From positions 1 through 64,000 of the forward strand of contig CAMPIX010000012.1 of assembly GCA_946886565.1 (NCBI GenBank): DNA of 64,000 bases. The letters are read 5' to 3'. The notes under the pieces were generated by a model. It ran no database searches. It worked only from the letters and a program-made list of their open reading frames with translations, and was not told the DNA's origin. The position numbers and the translations under genes are program-made. The DNA is from an uncultured Altererythrobacter sp. (GTDB lineage Bacteria; Pseudomonadota; Alphaproteobacteria; Sphingomonadales; Sphingomonadaceae). How positions within the stretch are numbered: position 1 is the stretch's first letter; every line of letters starts with the position of its first letter. Below are positions 53,531-62,500 of this stretch, in pieces.

Positions 53531-54937
53531 ATGGCATTCAAGGGACTGAACCCGATCGTTTACGGCGGCCGCGAGGTTTGGCCGCTCATCGAGGGCGGCA
53601 AGGGCGTTTCGGCGACCAACCACATGAGCTCGGGCGCCTGGGCCGCCGCGGGCGGCATCGGCACGGTGAGCGCGGTCAACGCCGACAGCTACGACGCGGA
53701 AGGCAAGATCATCCCGCAAGTCTACGATCAGCTCACCCGCAAGGAGCGGCACGAGCAACTGATGCGCTACGCCATCGACGGCGCGAGCGAGCAGGTGAAG
53801 CGCGCCTATGAAGTCGCCTCCGGCAAGGGCGCGATCAACATCAACGTGCTGTGGGAAATGGGCGGCGCGCAGCAGGTGCTCGAAGGTGTGCTCGAGCGCA
53901 CCAAGGGGCTCGTCACCGGGGTCACCTGCGGCGCGGGCATGCCTTACAAGCTGGCCGAGATCGCGGCGCGCTTCAACGTCAGCTACCTGCCGATCATCAG
54001 CTCGGCACGCGCCTTCCGCGCGCTGTGGAAGCGCAGTTATCACAAGGTAAGCGAGTTGATGGCCGCGGTGGTCTACGAGGACCCGTGGCTGGCCGGCGGG
54101 CACAACGGGCTCTCCAACGCGGAGGACCCGACCAAGCCCGAAGACCCCTATCCCCGCGTCAAGGCGCTGCGCGAGACGATGCGCGCCGAGGGCGTTTCCG
54201 AAGACGTGCCGATCGTGATGGCAGGCGGCGTCTGGTTCCTGCGCGAGTGGGAGAACTGGATCGACAATCCCGAGCTCGGCCAGATCGCGTTCCAGTTCGG
54301 CACGCGCCCGCTGCTGACCGAGGAAAGCCCGATCCCGCAGGGGTGGAAGGACATGCTCCGCACGCTCGAACCGGGCGATGTGCTGTTGCACAAGTTCTCC
54401 CCCACCGGCTTCTATTCGAGCGCGGTCAAGAACCCGTTCCTGTGGGATCTGATCCACCGCAGCGAGCGGCAGATCCCCTATTCCAAGGTCGAGGCGGGCG
54501 AGCACACCGTGCAGCTCGACGTGGGCATCAAGGGCAAGAACTTCTGGGTTACGCCCAAGGACCGCGAACGGGCCAGGGGCTGGGCGGCCGAAGGCCATAC
54601 CGAGGCGCTCAAGACGCCCGACGACACGGTCGTGTTCGTGACCCCCGAAAGCCGGGCGGTGATCCGCAAGGATCAGGCCGACTGCATGGGCTGCCTGTCG
54701 CACTGCGGCTTCTCCTCGTGGAAGGACCACGACGACTACACGACCGGGCGCCTCGCCGATCCGCGCAGCTTCTGCATCCAGAAGACCCTGCAGGACATCG
54801 CGCACGGCGGCCCGGTAGGCGAGAACCTCGCCTTCGCCGGCCACGCCGCCTACCGATTCAAGCAGGACCCGTTCTACTCGAACAACTTTACCCCGAGCGT
54901 GAAGCAGCTCGTCGACCGGATTTTGACCGGGGACTGA
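53531..54937 (+). CDS. NAD(P)H-dependent flavin oxidoreductase / nitronate monooxygenase-like protein with C-terminal Cys cluster
   Basis: 468 residues. The flavin TIM-barrel of the YrpB/2-nitropropane dioxygenase family is visible in NPIVYGGREVWPLIEGGKG, GAININVLWEMGG, VTCGAGMPYKLAE and PIVMAGGVWF. The last 90 residues add a cysteine group, C385-x2-C388-x3-C392 (DCMGCLSHCGF), plus a later cysteine (SFCIQKT), which could bind a metal or iron-sulfur cluster. The substrate is not predictable. The start ATG 53531 gives a family-typical beginning; an upstream frame reads as non-coding. Confidence 0.82.
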   Translation: MAFKGLNPIVYGGREVWPLIEGGKGVSATNHMSSGAWAAAGGIGTVSAVNADSYDAEGKIIPQVYDQLTRKERHEQLMRYAIDGASEQVKRAYEVASGKGAININVLWEMGGAQQVLEGVLERTKGLVTGVTCGAGMPYKLAEIAARFNVSYLPIISSARAFRALWKRSYHKVSELMAAVVYEDPWLAGGHNGLSNAEDPTKPEDPYPRVKALRETMRAEGVSEDVPIVMAGGVWFLREWENWIDNPELGQIAFQFGTRPLLTEESPIPQGWKDMLRTLEPGDVLLHKFSPTGFYSSAVKNPFLWDLIHRSERQIPYSKVEAGEHTVQLDVGIKGKNFWVTPKDRERARGWAAEGHTEALKTPDDTVVFVTPESRAVIRKDQADCMGCLSHCGFSSWKDHDDYTTGRLADPRSFCIQKTLQDIAHGGPVGENLAFAGHAAYRFKQDPFYSNNFTPSVKQLVDRILTGD

Positions 54938-55320
54938 GGGATTTCGCGCGGACTTTTTGGTTCACGCAGAGATCGCAGAGGAGCAGAGCCCGCGGAGGAG
55001 AAAGAAAAGAGATTGGGTTCACGCAAAGGCGCAAAGGCGCGAAGGTGCTGCACATCCCCGCGCCGAAGGCGCATTACCTGCCAGCGCAGTTCATGAAGAT
55101 TGAGTGCGGCTGCGCCGCAGGAGGAACATCTTCGCGCCTTTGCGCCTTTGCGTGAACCACACTTCTTCTTCTCTGCGGACTCCGCTCCTCCGCGGGCTCT
55201 GCGCGAACCAAAACCGTGCAGATACGCCAAAACGTCCAGCGGCCAACCCGGACCGTGTCCCCTGAGGACTCCGATCGCGTGATCGGTGCGGCATGCCGGG
55301 GATGTGCGCGCGGGAGCTCT
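54938..55320. repeat. Gene-free region filled by a long palindrome
   Basis: 383 bases between the flavin enzyme and the leftward dehydrogenase gene, mostly the family C repeat at 54959-55209. A short tail (55210-55320) has no convincing gene. Frames running through it are shadows of the repeat. Confidence 0.6.
54959..55209. repeat. Palindromic repeat, family C (copy 2, long)
   Basis: Outer arms ggttcacgcagag... and ...ctctgcgcgaacc. Inner direct/inverted units ttcacgcaaaggcgcaaagg on the left (about 55018-55045) and cctttgcgcctttgcgtgaa on the right (about 55136-55155) pair with each other. Bases of about 250 nt could fold into one long hairpin. The shorter copy is at 34795-34976. Confidence 0.8.
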
Positions 55321-56337
55321 CTAGGCCAGCGCCTCGAGCACCTGATCCGGCGGCCTGTGACCGTCGGCCCAGAAGCGGATGTTGGCGATGACTTTCTCGC
55401 CCGAGGCTTCGCGGCCCTCGACCGTGGCGCTGCCGATGTGCGGCTGCGCGATCACGTTGGGAAGCGCGACGAGCCGGGCGTCGACCTTGGGTTCCTCGGG
55501 AAACACATCGAGGCCCGCGCCGCCGAGGTGGCCGCTCTCGAGCGCGTCGATCATCGCCTCGTAGTCGATCAAGTCGGCGCGCGCAGTGTTCACCAGTGTG
55601 GCGCCGGGTTTCATCAGCGCGATCCGCCGTTCGTCGATCAGCCCGCGCGTCTGTTCGGTGGCGGGACAGTGCAGGGTGACGATATCCGATTCGGCGAGCA
55701 GTTCGTCGAGGCTCTCGACGTATTCCACGCCGAACATGCTTTCGAGCGCCGCGGGCAGCCGGTGGCGGTTGTGGTAGCGGATCTCGAGCCCGAAGGCGCG
55801 TGCGCGGAAGGCGACCGCCTGGCCGATCCGGCCCATGCCGACGATCCCCAGCACTTTGCCGCCGAGCTTGTGGCCGAGCATCGTCGAGGGCGCCCAGCCG
55901 GTCCACCGTTCGCGCCGGATCAGTGCGGTGCCCTCGCGCAGCCGCCGCGGCACGCCGATGATCAGCGCCAGCGTCAGGTCGGCGGTGTCGTCGGTGAACA
56001 CCCCGGGGGTGTTGGTGACGATGATCCTGCGCGCGGCGGCCGCGGCGAGGTCGATATGGTCGGTGCCCGCGCCGAAGCTGGCGATAAGCCCGAGCCGCTC
56101 GCCCGCTTGCGCGATCAGGTCAGCGTCGATCCGATCGGTGACCGTCGGGACCAGCACGTCGCAATCGCGCATGGCCGCGCCGAGTTCGTCGCGCGACATC
56201 GCCGTGTCTCTGCGGTTGAGACGCGTGTCGAACAACTCTTCCATGCGCGCCTCGACCGAGGGCAGAAGATGCCGCGTTACGATGACTCGCGGTTTGCCGG
56301 CCACGCGCCGGTTCGAGTTCGCTCCCGCCTGATCCAT
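55321..56337 (-). CDS. D-2-hydroxyacid dehydrogenase (glyoxylate/hydroxypyruvate reductase type)
   Basis: 338 residues. The Rossmann motif GIVGMGRIGQAVAFRARAFG binds NAD(P). Catalytic residues are the arginine in NTARADLID, the glutamate in DVFPEEPKVDARL and the histidine in IAQPHIGSAT. Members reduce glyoxylate, hydroxypyruvate or similar acids. Start ATG 56337. It is divergent from the SH3 protein gene. Confidence 0.9.
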   Translation of the reverse strand: MDQAGANSNRRVAGKPRVIVTRHLLPSVEARMEELFDTRLNRRDTAMSRDELGAAMRDCDVLVPTVTDRIDADLIAQAGERLGLIASFGAGTDHIDLAAAAARRIIVTNTPGVFTDDTADLTLALIIGVPRRLREGTALIRRERWTGWAPSTMLGHKLGGKVLGIVGMGRIGQAVAFRARAFGLEIRYHNRHRLPAALESMFGVEYVESLDELLAESDIVTLHCPATEQTRGLIDERRIALMKPGATLVNTARADLIDYEAMIDALESGHLGGAGLDVFPEEPKVDARLVALPNVIAQPHIGSATVEGREASGEKVIANIRFWADGHRPPDQVLEALA

Positions 56338-56417
56338 GTGTCTCGCGCTAGGACGGCGAAGCCCCTGTGGTCAAGCGGGCGCGCAAGATGGCTTGAAGCG
56401 GGGCGGGTGAGCGATTT

Positions 56418-56900
56418 ATGAGGCGGATAATGCGCAACTTCCTGATCCTCGCCGCTCTGTCCCTGCTCGCAGCCATCCCTGTTCCCGGATCGGCGCAGGA
56501 GCGCGAGGTGCCTTATTGGGCGACGATCGGCACCTCGAAGCTCAACATGCGCGTGGGGCCGAGCATCAACTACCAGATCGACTGGGTCTACAAGCGGGAA
56601 GGGCTGCCGGTGAAGGTCGTGCGCGTGGCGGAAGGCTGGCGCCTGATACAGGATCCGGACGGCGCGCAGGGCTGGGTGGTCGCACGGCTGCTGAGCGCCG
56701 ACCGGGGCGCCGTCGTCGTGGGCGAAGGCCTCGCCGCGATGCGTGAGGAACCCTCCGACAACGCCCGCCTCAAATGGAACGCAGAACCCGGCGTCGTCGG
56801 TAAGCTCGGCGACTGCGAGTCGGGCTGGTGCAGTTTCGACGTAAAGGGCCGTGTGGGCTGGATCCGGGCCGAACGGCTGTGGGGCGCGGGCAAGCCGTGA
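56418..56900 (+). CDS. Exported SH3-domain protein
   Basis: 160 residues. The signal peptide FLILAALSLLAAIPVPGSAQ is followed by two bacterial SH3 (DUF1058-like) units: LNMRVGPSINYQIDWVYKREG, VVRVAEGWRLIQDPDGAQGWV, then MREEPSDNARLKWNAEPG, and WCSFDVKGRVGWIRAERLWG. Bacterial SH3 units usually bind peptidoglycan or proteins in the envelope. It converges on the small lipoprotein gene 21 bases on. Confidence 0.85.
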   Translation: MRRIMRNFLILAALSLLAAIPVPGSAQEREVPYWATIGTSKLNMRVGPSINYQIDWVYKREGLPVKVVRVAEGWRLIQDPDGAQGWVVARLLSADRGAVVVGEGLAAMREEPSDNARLKWNAEPGVVGKLGDCESGWCSFDVKGRVGWIRAERLWGAGKP

Positions 56901-56921
56901 TGCGTCGGATTCGACTCCGGC

Positions 56922-57344
56922 TCAGGCGGTCTGCGCGGCCTCGGCGTCTGCTTTCCTGACGGTCACCTTGGTGCCGTCCTCCGCGGTGGCGGTCCAGCTT
57001 CCATCTTCGACCGGAGCACCGTCGGTCCAGCACAGCTCGGCGCCCCCTTCGGGCGTCAGGCAGTTCTTGCCTTCCTTGACCGCCCAGGTTCCGTGCGCGG
57101 TCTCCTCGCCGTCCATCATGTCGACGTAAGTGCCATCGGCGTTGATCCGGGTGGTGGTCATCGTACCATCGGCCCAGGTCACTTCGTAGGTCCCGGCAGC
57201 GTCGGGCGCAGCCAGCTGGGAGATCGCAACGGTGTCGGCCGCGCCTGCGGCCTCGGTCGTCTCGGCGGGCGCGGGCGTGTCGTCCGCCTGTTGCGAGCAG
57301 GCGGCGAGCGTGGCGGCAGCCGCAATCGGAATAAGTCTCATCAT
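56922..57344 (-). CDS. Small lipoprotein, unknown function
   Basis: 140 residues from ATG 57344. The lipobox LAAC sits in MMRLIPIAAAATLAACSQQ. A Thr/Ala/Glu-rich linker leads to a beta-rich domain (GTYEVTWADGTMTTTRINAD, HGTWAVKEGKNCLTPEGG, CWTDGAPVEDGSW) with two cysteines. AAGGAG lies nine bases before the start. It reads downstream of the thiolase gene, 99 bases away. Confidence 0.78.
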   Translation of the reverse strand: MMRLIPIAAAATLAACSQQADDTPAPAETTEAAGAADTVAISQLAAPDAAGTYEVTWADGTMTTTRINADGTYVDMMDGEETAHGTWAVKEGKNCLTPEGGAELCWTDGAPVEDGSWTATAEDGTKVTVRKADAEAAQTA

Positions 57345-57443
57345 CTCCCGGTACTCCTTATTTTTTCTGGAGGTAGGGCGATGATACTCCGCTCGGCCGC
57401 GCACGGCAAATCCGGCCGGAGGTCTGTCCCCCGGCCGTTTCGG

Positions 57444-58640
57444 TCAGGCGAGTTCGACCGCCACCGCCGTCGCTTCCCCGCCGCCGATGCAGAGCGAAGC
57501 CACGCCGCGCTTCTTGCCCTGCCGCTTGAGCGCGTTGAGCAGGGTCACGATGATGCGCGTGCCGCTGGCGCCGATCGGGTGGCCGAGCGCGGTGCCCCCG
57601 CCGTTCACGTTGATCTTGTCGTGCGCGATGCCGATGTCGCGCATCGCGAACATCGCGACGCAGGCGAAGGCCTCGTTGACTTCCCACAGATCGACGTCGT
57701 CGACCGACCAGCCGGCCTTGCTCAGCACCTTCTGGATCGCCCCGATCGGGGCGACGGTGAACTGTGCGGGCTCCTGCGCGTGGGCCGCCATCGCGACGAT
57801 CTTCGCCACCGGGGCGAGGCCCTTGTTCTTCGCCACGCTCTCGCGCGTCAGCACCACCGCGGCGGCACCGTCGGAGATCGAGCTGGAGGTAGCAGCGGTG
57901 ATCGTGCCGTCCTTGGCGAAGGCGGGCTTGAGTGTGGGAATCTTGTCGGGCTTGCCGCGGCCGGGCGCCTCGTCGGTGTCGACCACGGTTTCGCCCGCGC
58001 GCGTGGTGAAGGAAACCGGCGCGATCTCGTCGGCGAAGGCGCCGCTCTCGATTGCGGCGTTCGCGCGGCGGAGCGACTCGATCGAATAGTCGTCCATCTC
58101 CTCGCGCGTCATCTGGTATTCGTCGGCGGTGCACTGCGCGAACGTGCCCATCGCGCGGCCAGCCTCGTAAGCGTCCTCAAGGCCGTCGAGGAACATGTGG
58201 TCGTAGGCGGTGTCGTGCCCGATGCGCGCGCCCGAGCGGTGCTTCTTGAGCAGATAGGGGGCGTTGGTCATGCTCTCCATGCCGCCCGCAACAACGAGGT
58301 CGATCGTGCCCGAGGCGAGCGCTTCGGCGCCCATGATTACCGTCTGCATCCCGCTGCCGCAGACCTTGTTGACCGTTGTCGCCTGGACGGACTTGGGCAG
58401 GCCCGCCTTGATCGCCGCCTGCCGCGCGGGCGCCTGGCCGAGCCCGGCGGGGAGCACACAGCCCATGTAGATGCGCTCGATATCGTCGCCCGCCACGCCC
58501 GCGCGCTCGACCGAGGCTTTCACCGCGGTCGCGCCGAGGTCCGTCGCCGAAACTTCGGCGAGCGCGCCCTGCATGCCGCCCATCGGCGTGCGCGCGTAAG
58601 AGAGGATGACGACCGGATTGGCGGCGGAGAACTGGGCCAT
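57444..58640 (-). CDS. Acetyl-CoA acetyltransferase (thiolase)
   Basis: 398 residues. The nucleophile cysteine is in VNKVCGSGMQTVIMGAE, the acid/base region is GGGTALGHPIGASGTRI, and the second catalytic cysteine is in SLCIGGGEATAV. It joins two acetyl-CoA units or thiolyses acetoacetyl-CoA, in polyhydroxybutyrate or fatty-acid breakdown routes. Start ATG 58640 (MAQFSAANPVVI). No phaB/phaC is nearby. It is divergent from the aldehyde dehydrogenase gene. Confidence 0.93.
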   Translation of the reverse strand: MAQFSAANPVVILSYARTPMGGMQGALAEVSATDLGATAVKASVERAGVAGDDIERIYMGCVLPAGLGQAPARQAAIKAGLPKSVQATTVNKVCGSGMQTVIMGAEALASGTIDLVVAGGMESMTNAPYLLKKHRSGARIGHDTAYDHMFLDGLEDAYEAGRAMGTFAQCTADEYQMTREEMDDYSIESLRRANAAIESGAFADEIAPVSFTTRAGETVVDTDEAPGRGKPDKIPTLKPAFAKDGTITAATSSSISDGAAAVVLTRESVAKNKGLAPVAKIVAMAAHAQEPAQFTVAPIGAIQKVLSKAGWSVDDVDLWEVNEAFACVAMFAMRDIGIAHDKINVNGGGTALGHPIGASGTRIIVTLLNALKRQGKKRGVASLCIGGGEATAVAVELA

Positions 58641-58784
58641 GGAGAATGCCTTTCGCTGGAATGCTGTCTTTGCGCACACCCTAATGCTGCACTGCGGCAA
58701 TGGCAAACGACTCAGGCTACGCGCTTGCCAAGCCGGGCTGCGTGGTGGACAATCGGTGGCAAAGCGAAACCAATGGAGAGAGCT

Positions 58785-60215
58785 ATGGCCGAGCCCGGAA
58801 ATGCCGCGATGGAAGCGCTGCTGAAAAAGCAGCGCGAGGCCTTCACCGCCGCGCGGCCCGAAGCGCTCGGCGTGCGCCACGACCGGGTCAAGCGCGCGAT
58901 CGCGCTGCTCAAGGACAACGGCGAAGCGCTGTGCAAGGCGATGAGCGCGGACTTCGGCAATCGCAGTGCGCACCAATCGATGATCACCGACATCGCGGGC
59001 ACGGTGAACTTCGGCAAGTACTGCCTCAAGCATCTCGACAGATGGGCGAAACCCGAGAGGCGCCACGTCCAGTTCCCGCTCGGCCTGCTCGGCGCGAAGG
59101 CGGAGCTGCGCTATGAGCCCAAGGGCGTGATCGGTATCCTGAGCCCGTGGAACTTCCCGGTAAACCTAAGCTTCGGCCCGCTGATGCAGGTGCTCGCGGC
59201 GGGCAACCGTGCGATGATCAAGCCGAGCGAGTTCACCGAGAAGACCTCGGAGCTGTCGGCCGAACTCTGCGCCAAATACTTCGACGAAACCGAAGTCGCC
59301 TTCGTCACCGGCGGGCCCGAGGTGGCGCACGCGTTCTCCTTGCTGCCGTTCGACCACCTGGTGTTCACCGGCTCGACCGCGACGGGGCGCAAGGTGATGG
59401 AGGCCGCGGCGCAGAACCTGTGCCCGGTCACGCTCGAGCTCGGCGGCAAGTCGCCGGTGGTGCTCGGGCGCAGCGCCAACCTCGAGCAGGCGGGCGAGCG
59501 GATCGCGATGGGCAAGATGATGAACGCCGGCCAGATCTGCCTCGCGCCCGATTACATGGTCGTGCCCGAGGAGCAGGAAGATGCGGCGATCGCCGCGGTC
59601 GAACTGGGGGTGCACAAGATGTACCCGACGCTGCTCGACAACGAGGATTACGCCTCGGTCGTCACCGACCGGCACTTCGACCGGTTGCAGGGCTTGGTCG
59701 AGGACGCGCGGGGCAAGGGCGCGGAGGTGATCGAGGTCAATCCGGGCAAGGAGGACTTCTCGAACACCAACGCGCGCAAGATGCCGCTGACGATCCTGCG
59801 CAACGTGACCGAGGACATGCAGGCGATGCAGGAGGAGATCTTCGGCCCGGTGCTGCCGGTGAAGACGTACAAGTCGGTCGGCGAGGCGATCGACTACGTC
59901 AACGGGCGCGACCGGCCGCTCGGCCTCTACTACTTCGGGCACGATGCGGGCGAGCGCGAGCAGGTGCTGACGCGCACCATCTCGGGCGGGGTCACGGTCA
60001 ACGACGTGATCTTCCACGTCTCGATGGAAGACCTGCCGTTCGGCGGGGTCGGCCCGAGCGGGATCGGCTCGTACCACGGCGTCGAAGGTTTCCGCGAGTT
60101 CAGCCATGCGCGCAGCGTCTACACCCAGCCCAAGATCGACGTCTCCAAGCTCGGCGGGTTCAAGCCGCCCTACGGCGCGGCGACCGAAAAGGCCGTGCGC
60201 GCGATGATGAAATAG
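58785..60215 (+). CDS. Coniferyl-aldehyde-dehydrogenase-type aldehyde dehydrogenase
   Basis: 476 residues, NAD(P)-dependent, with the catalytic glutamate in TLELGGKSPVVLG and cysteine in NAGQICLAPDYM. The ILSPWNFPVNLSFGPLMQVLAAGN block and the C-terminal PFGGVGPSGIGSYHGVEGFREFS point to the CalB/class 3-like branch. It oxidises aromatic or fatty aldehydes; the true substrate is unknown. Start ATG 58785 after GGAGAG. The upstream extension of the frame is non-coding. Confidence 0.88.
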   Translation: MAEPGNAAMEALLKKQREAFTAARPEALGVRHDRVKRAIALLKDNGEALCKAMSADFGNRSAHQSMITDIAGTVNFGKYCLKHLDRWAKPERRHVQFPLGLLGAKAELRYEPKGVIGILSPWNFPVNLSFGPLMQVLAAGNRAMIKPSEFTEKTSELSAELCAKYFDETEVAFVTGGPEVAHAFSLLPFDHLVFTGSTATGRKVMEAAAQNLCPVTLELGGKSPVVLGRSANLEQAGERIAMGKMMNAGQICLAPDYMVVPEEQEDAAIAAVELGVHKMYPTLLDNEDYASVVTDRHFDRLQGLVEDARGKGAEVIEVNPGKEDFSNTNARKMPLTILRNVTEDMQAMQEEIFGPVLPVKTYKSVGEAIDYVNGRDRPLGLYYFGHDAGEREQVLTRTISGGVTVNDVIFHVSMEDLPFGGVGPSGIGSYHGVEGFREFSHARSVYTQPKIDVSKLGGFKPPYGAATEKAVRAMMK

Positions 60216-60251
60216 CCGTTCGCGCGGACCGCCGCGCGATGCCCGATTTGT

Positions 60252-60266
60252 TGCGAAACGTTCGCA
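60252..60266 (+). promoter_or_regulatory. Perfect short palindrome before nuoA
   Basis: tgcgaa-acg-ttcgca, six-base perfect arms with a three-base centre, 116 bases upstream of the nuoA start. It could be an operator half-site pair for the nuo promoter, but no known factor is assigned. Confidence 0.3.
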
Positions 60267-60381
60267 TTTCCGCGCCCTTGCGCCATTCCGGCGAGGGGCC
60301 TAGAGGCGGGCGCGAAACTACCTCTCCAGGTGAATCGCATTTGGGAATCGCCCGGGGAATCGCGTCTTCAAGGAATCGAGA

Positions 60382-60756
60382 GTGGTCGATCTCAGCCAAT
60401 ACCTTCCGATCCTGATCTTCCTCGTCATCGCGCTGGGCCTGTCGGCCGCCTTCGTCTTCCTCCCGATGGGCGTTTCGCGGCTCACCGGCGCGCACAATCC
60501 CAATGCGGAGAAGAACAGCGAGTACGAGTGCGGCTTCCCCGCGTTCGAGGATTCGCGCAGCCGGTTCGACGTTCGGTTCTATCTGGTCGCGATCCTGTTC
60601 ATCATCTTCGACCTCGAGGCCGCGTTCCTATTCCCGTGGGCGGTGAGCCTCGACCTGACCGGATGGCCGGGCTGGATCACGATGATGGTGTTCCTGTTCG
60701 AACTCGGCATCGGCCTCGCCTACGCGTGGAAAGTGGGAGCGCTGGAATGGGAGTGA
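60382..60756 (+). CDS. nuoA: NADH-quinone oxidoreductase subunit A
   Basis: 124 residues with three spans, including [20 protein letters not shown] and the conserved [40 protein letters not shown] signature (read in pieces) of complex I subunit A. Start codon GTG 60382, with AAGGA seven bases upstream. First gene of the nuo operon. It overlaps nuoB by 10 bases. Confidence 0.95.
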   Translation: MVDLSQYLPILIFLVIALGLSAAFVFLPMGVSRLTGAHNPNAEKNSEYECGFPAFEDSRSRFDVRFYLVAILFIIFDLEAAFLFPWAVSLDLTGWPGWITMMVFLFELGIGLAYAWKVGALEWE

Positions 60757-61295
60757 ACGAGACCATCCCTGCGGCCCAGCCGGGCGAGGTTCGTCAGCCC
60801 GACGCGGACTATTTCCGCGCGCTGCAGACCGAGGTGAACGACAAGGGTTTCCTCGTCACCAGCACCGAGGACCTGTTCCAGTGGGCGCGCACCGGCAGCC
60901 TGTGGTGGATGACCTTCGGCCTCGCGTGCTGCGCGGTCGAGATGATCCACGTCAACATGCCGCGCTACGACATGGAGCGCTTCGGCGTCGCCCCGCGGGC
61001 GAGCCCGCGCCAGTCGGACGTGATGATCGTCGCGGGCACGCTGTGCAACAAGATGGCCCCCGCGCTGCGCAAGGTTTACGACCAGATGTCGGACCCGAAG
61101 TACGTGATCTCGATGGGCTCGTGCGCCAACGGCGGCGGCTATTATCACTACAGCTACTCGGTGGTGCGCGGCTGCGACCGCATCGTGCCGGTCGACATCT
61201 ACGTCCCCGGCTGCCCCCCGACCGCCGAGGCGCTGCTCTACGGCGTGATGCAGCTCCAGCGCAAAATCCGCCGCGAAGGGACGATCGAACGGTGA
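60747..61295 (+). CDS. nuoB: NADH-quinone oxidoreductase subunit B
   Basis: 182 residues. The N2 cluster ligands are the tandem cysteines in [10 protein letters not shown], the cysteine in [10 protein letters not shown] and the one in [15 protein letters not shown]. The ATG 60747 start ([11 protein letters not shown]) overlaps the nuoA end; a GTG at 60753 that overlaps the stop as GTGA is also possible. It forms part of the peripheral arm of complex I. Confidence 0.95.
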   Translation: MGVNETIPAAQPGEVRQPDADYFRALQTEVNDKGFLVTSTEDLFQWARTGSLWWMTFGLACCAVEMIHVNMPRYDMERFGVAPRASPRQSDVMIVAGTLCNKMAPALRKVYDQMSDPKYVISMGSCANGGGYYHYSYSVVRGCDRIVPVDIYVPGCPPTAEALLYGVMQLQRKIRREGTIER

Positions 61296-61310
61296 TTGGC
61301 ATGGCGAAAA

Positions 61311-61505
61311 TCCTCCCCGGGACGGGGAGGGGGACCATCCGCAGGATGGTGGAGGGGCACCCTCGGCTGCTCCTGACACATGAGGTTCTCCGATTCCGCC
61401 CGTGCCCCTCCACCCCCGCGCTGCCCGAAGGGCAGTTTATCCCGAGCGGCCGGCCTGCCGGCCAGCCGAGGGGCGCGGCGGTCCCCCTCCCCGTGCCGGG
61501 GAGGA
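61311..61505. repeat. Palindromic repeat, family A (copy 4) inside the nuo operon
   Basis: About 195 bases between nuoB and nuoC, bounded by tcctccccgg and ccggggagga. Inner inverted blocks are accatcc/ggatggt and ggaggggcac/gtgcccctcc. The centre contains cggccggcctgccggcc. Its right end ggggagga lies four bases before the nuoC ATG, so the repeat itself supplies the Shine-Dalgarno sequence. Confidence 0.85.
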
Positions 61506-61509
61506 TTTG

Positions 61510-62379
61510 ATGGCCACCGTGGTTCATTCCGCCCCGAAGATTGCCTCGAACGAGGGCGTGAAGGATGCGCTCTCTGCGGCGCTCGGCGATATGCTGGTCG
61601 AGGCGCATGAGGAGCATGGCGAGATCCTGCTCACGGTGAAGCGCGCGGCGATCGAGGATGCGCTGCGGCTGCTGCGTGACGAGCACGAGTATCAGCAGCT
61701 CATGGAAATCGCGGGCGTCGACTATCCGCAGCGCGCCGAGCGGTTCGAAGTCGTCTATATGCTGCTCAGCGTGACGAAGAACCATCGCGTGATGGTGAAG
61801 GTCACCGCCTCCGAAAAGACCCCCGTGCCCACCGTCACCACGCTGTGGCCCAACGCCGGATGGCTCGAGCGGGAGGTGTTCGACATGTACGGCGTGCTGT
61901 TCGACGGCAACACCGACCTGCGCCGCATCCTCACCGACTACGGCTTCGAGGGGCATCCCTTCCGCAAGGACTTCCCGCTCACCGGCTATATCGAGCTGCG
62001 CTATTCCGAAGAAGAGAAGCGCGTGGTCTACGAGCCGGTCGATCTGCCGCAGGACCTGCGCCGGTTCGACTTCATGAGCCCGTGGGAAGGCGCCGACTAC
62101 GTGCTGCCGGGCGACGAGAAGGCGGCGACGCCCAAGGTCGACGAGCCCAAGACGACCGAGAAGCCTTCCGACACCGGCGCGGGTGCGAAGGCCGACAAGA
62201 AGGCCGAGGACAAGGTCAGTGCGGGCGCTCCAGCGGAGGACGACACCGCGGTCGACGAGTCAGCCCCCGAACCGACCGAGGATCGCAAGGCCAGGCCCGA
62301 GCGCAAGGGCAAGGCGCGCACGACCAAGGCCGCCACCGAGCCCAAGACCGGGCGCAAGCCGAAGGAGAAGGGCGAATGA
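61510..62379 (+). CDS. nuoC: NADH-quinone oxidoreductase subunit C with C-terminal tail
   Basis: 289 residues. Residues about 1-200 are a normal complex I 30 kDa subunit, with [27 protein letters not shown] and [20 protein letters not shown]. The last 90 residues are low-complexity (Lys, Glu, Asp, Ala, Pro), unlike most bacterial NuoC. ATG 61510 is chosen because of the repeat-derived ggggagga site. The nuoD start is 122 bases after the stop. Confidence 0.93.
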   Translation: MATVVHSAPKIASNEGVKDALSAALGDMLVEAHEEHGEILLTVKRAAIEDALRLLRDEHEYQQLMEIAGVDYPQRAERFEVVYMLLSVTKNHRVMVKVTASEKTPVPTVTTLWPNAGWLEREVFDMYGVLFDGNTDLRRILTDYGFEGHPFRKDFPLTGYIELRYSEEEKRVVYEPVDLPQDLRRFDFMSPWEGADYVLPGDEKAATPKVDEPKTTEKPSDTGAGAKADKKAEDKVSAGAPAEDDTAVDESAPEPTEDRKARPERKGKARTTKAATEPKTGRKPKEKGE

Positions 62380-62393
62380 ATTTCCGCCTTTTC

Positions 62394-62485
62394 CCGTTCG
62401 CCCTGAGCTTGTCGAAGGGCCGCTTTTTCTTCGGGCGAAGCGCCGCAGAGGAAGTGCGGGGCTTCGACAAGCTCAGCCCGAACGG
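62394..62485. repeat. Palindromic repeat, family B (copy 3) inside the nuo operon
   Basis: Between nuoC and nuoD. Ends ccgttcg and cgaacgg, with ccctgagcttgtcgaaggg on the left and the inverted gcttcgacaagctcagccc on the right. It shares its left arm exactly with the copy at 9396-9507. Confidence 0.85.
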
Positions 62486-62500
62486 ATTCGGAGGTTGCGC

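Noticed and set aside
54959..55209. Regularly spaced repeat units resembling a CRISPR array
   Set aside because: Units are inverted arms of one palindrome. There are no equal spacers and no cas genes.
57093..58784. Rightward frame leading into the aldehyde dehydrogenase from far upstream
   Set aside because: It runs antisense to the thiolase gene. The aldehyde dehydrogenase begins naturally at 58785 with a ribosome site.
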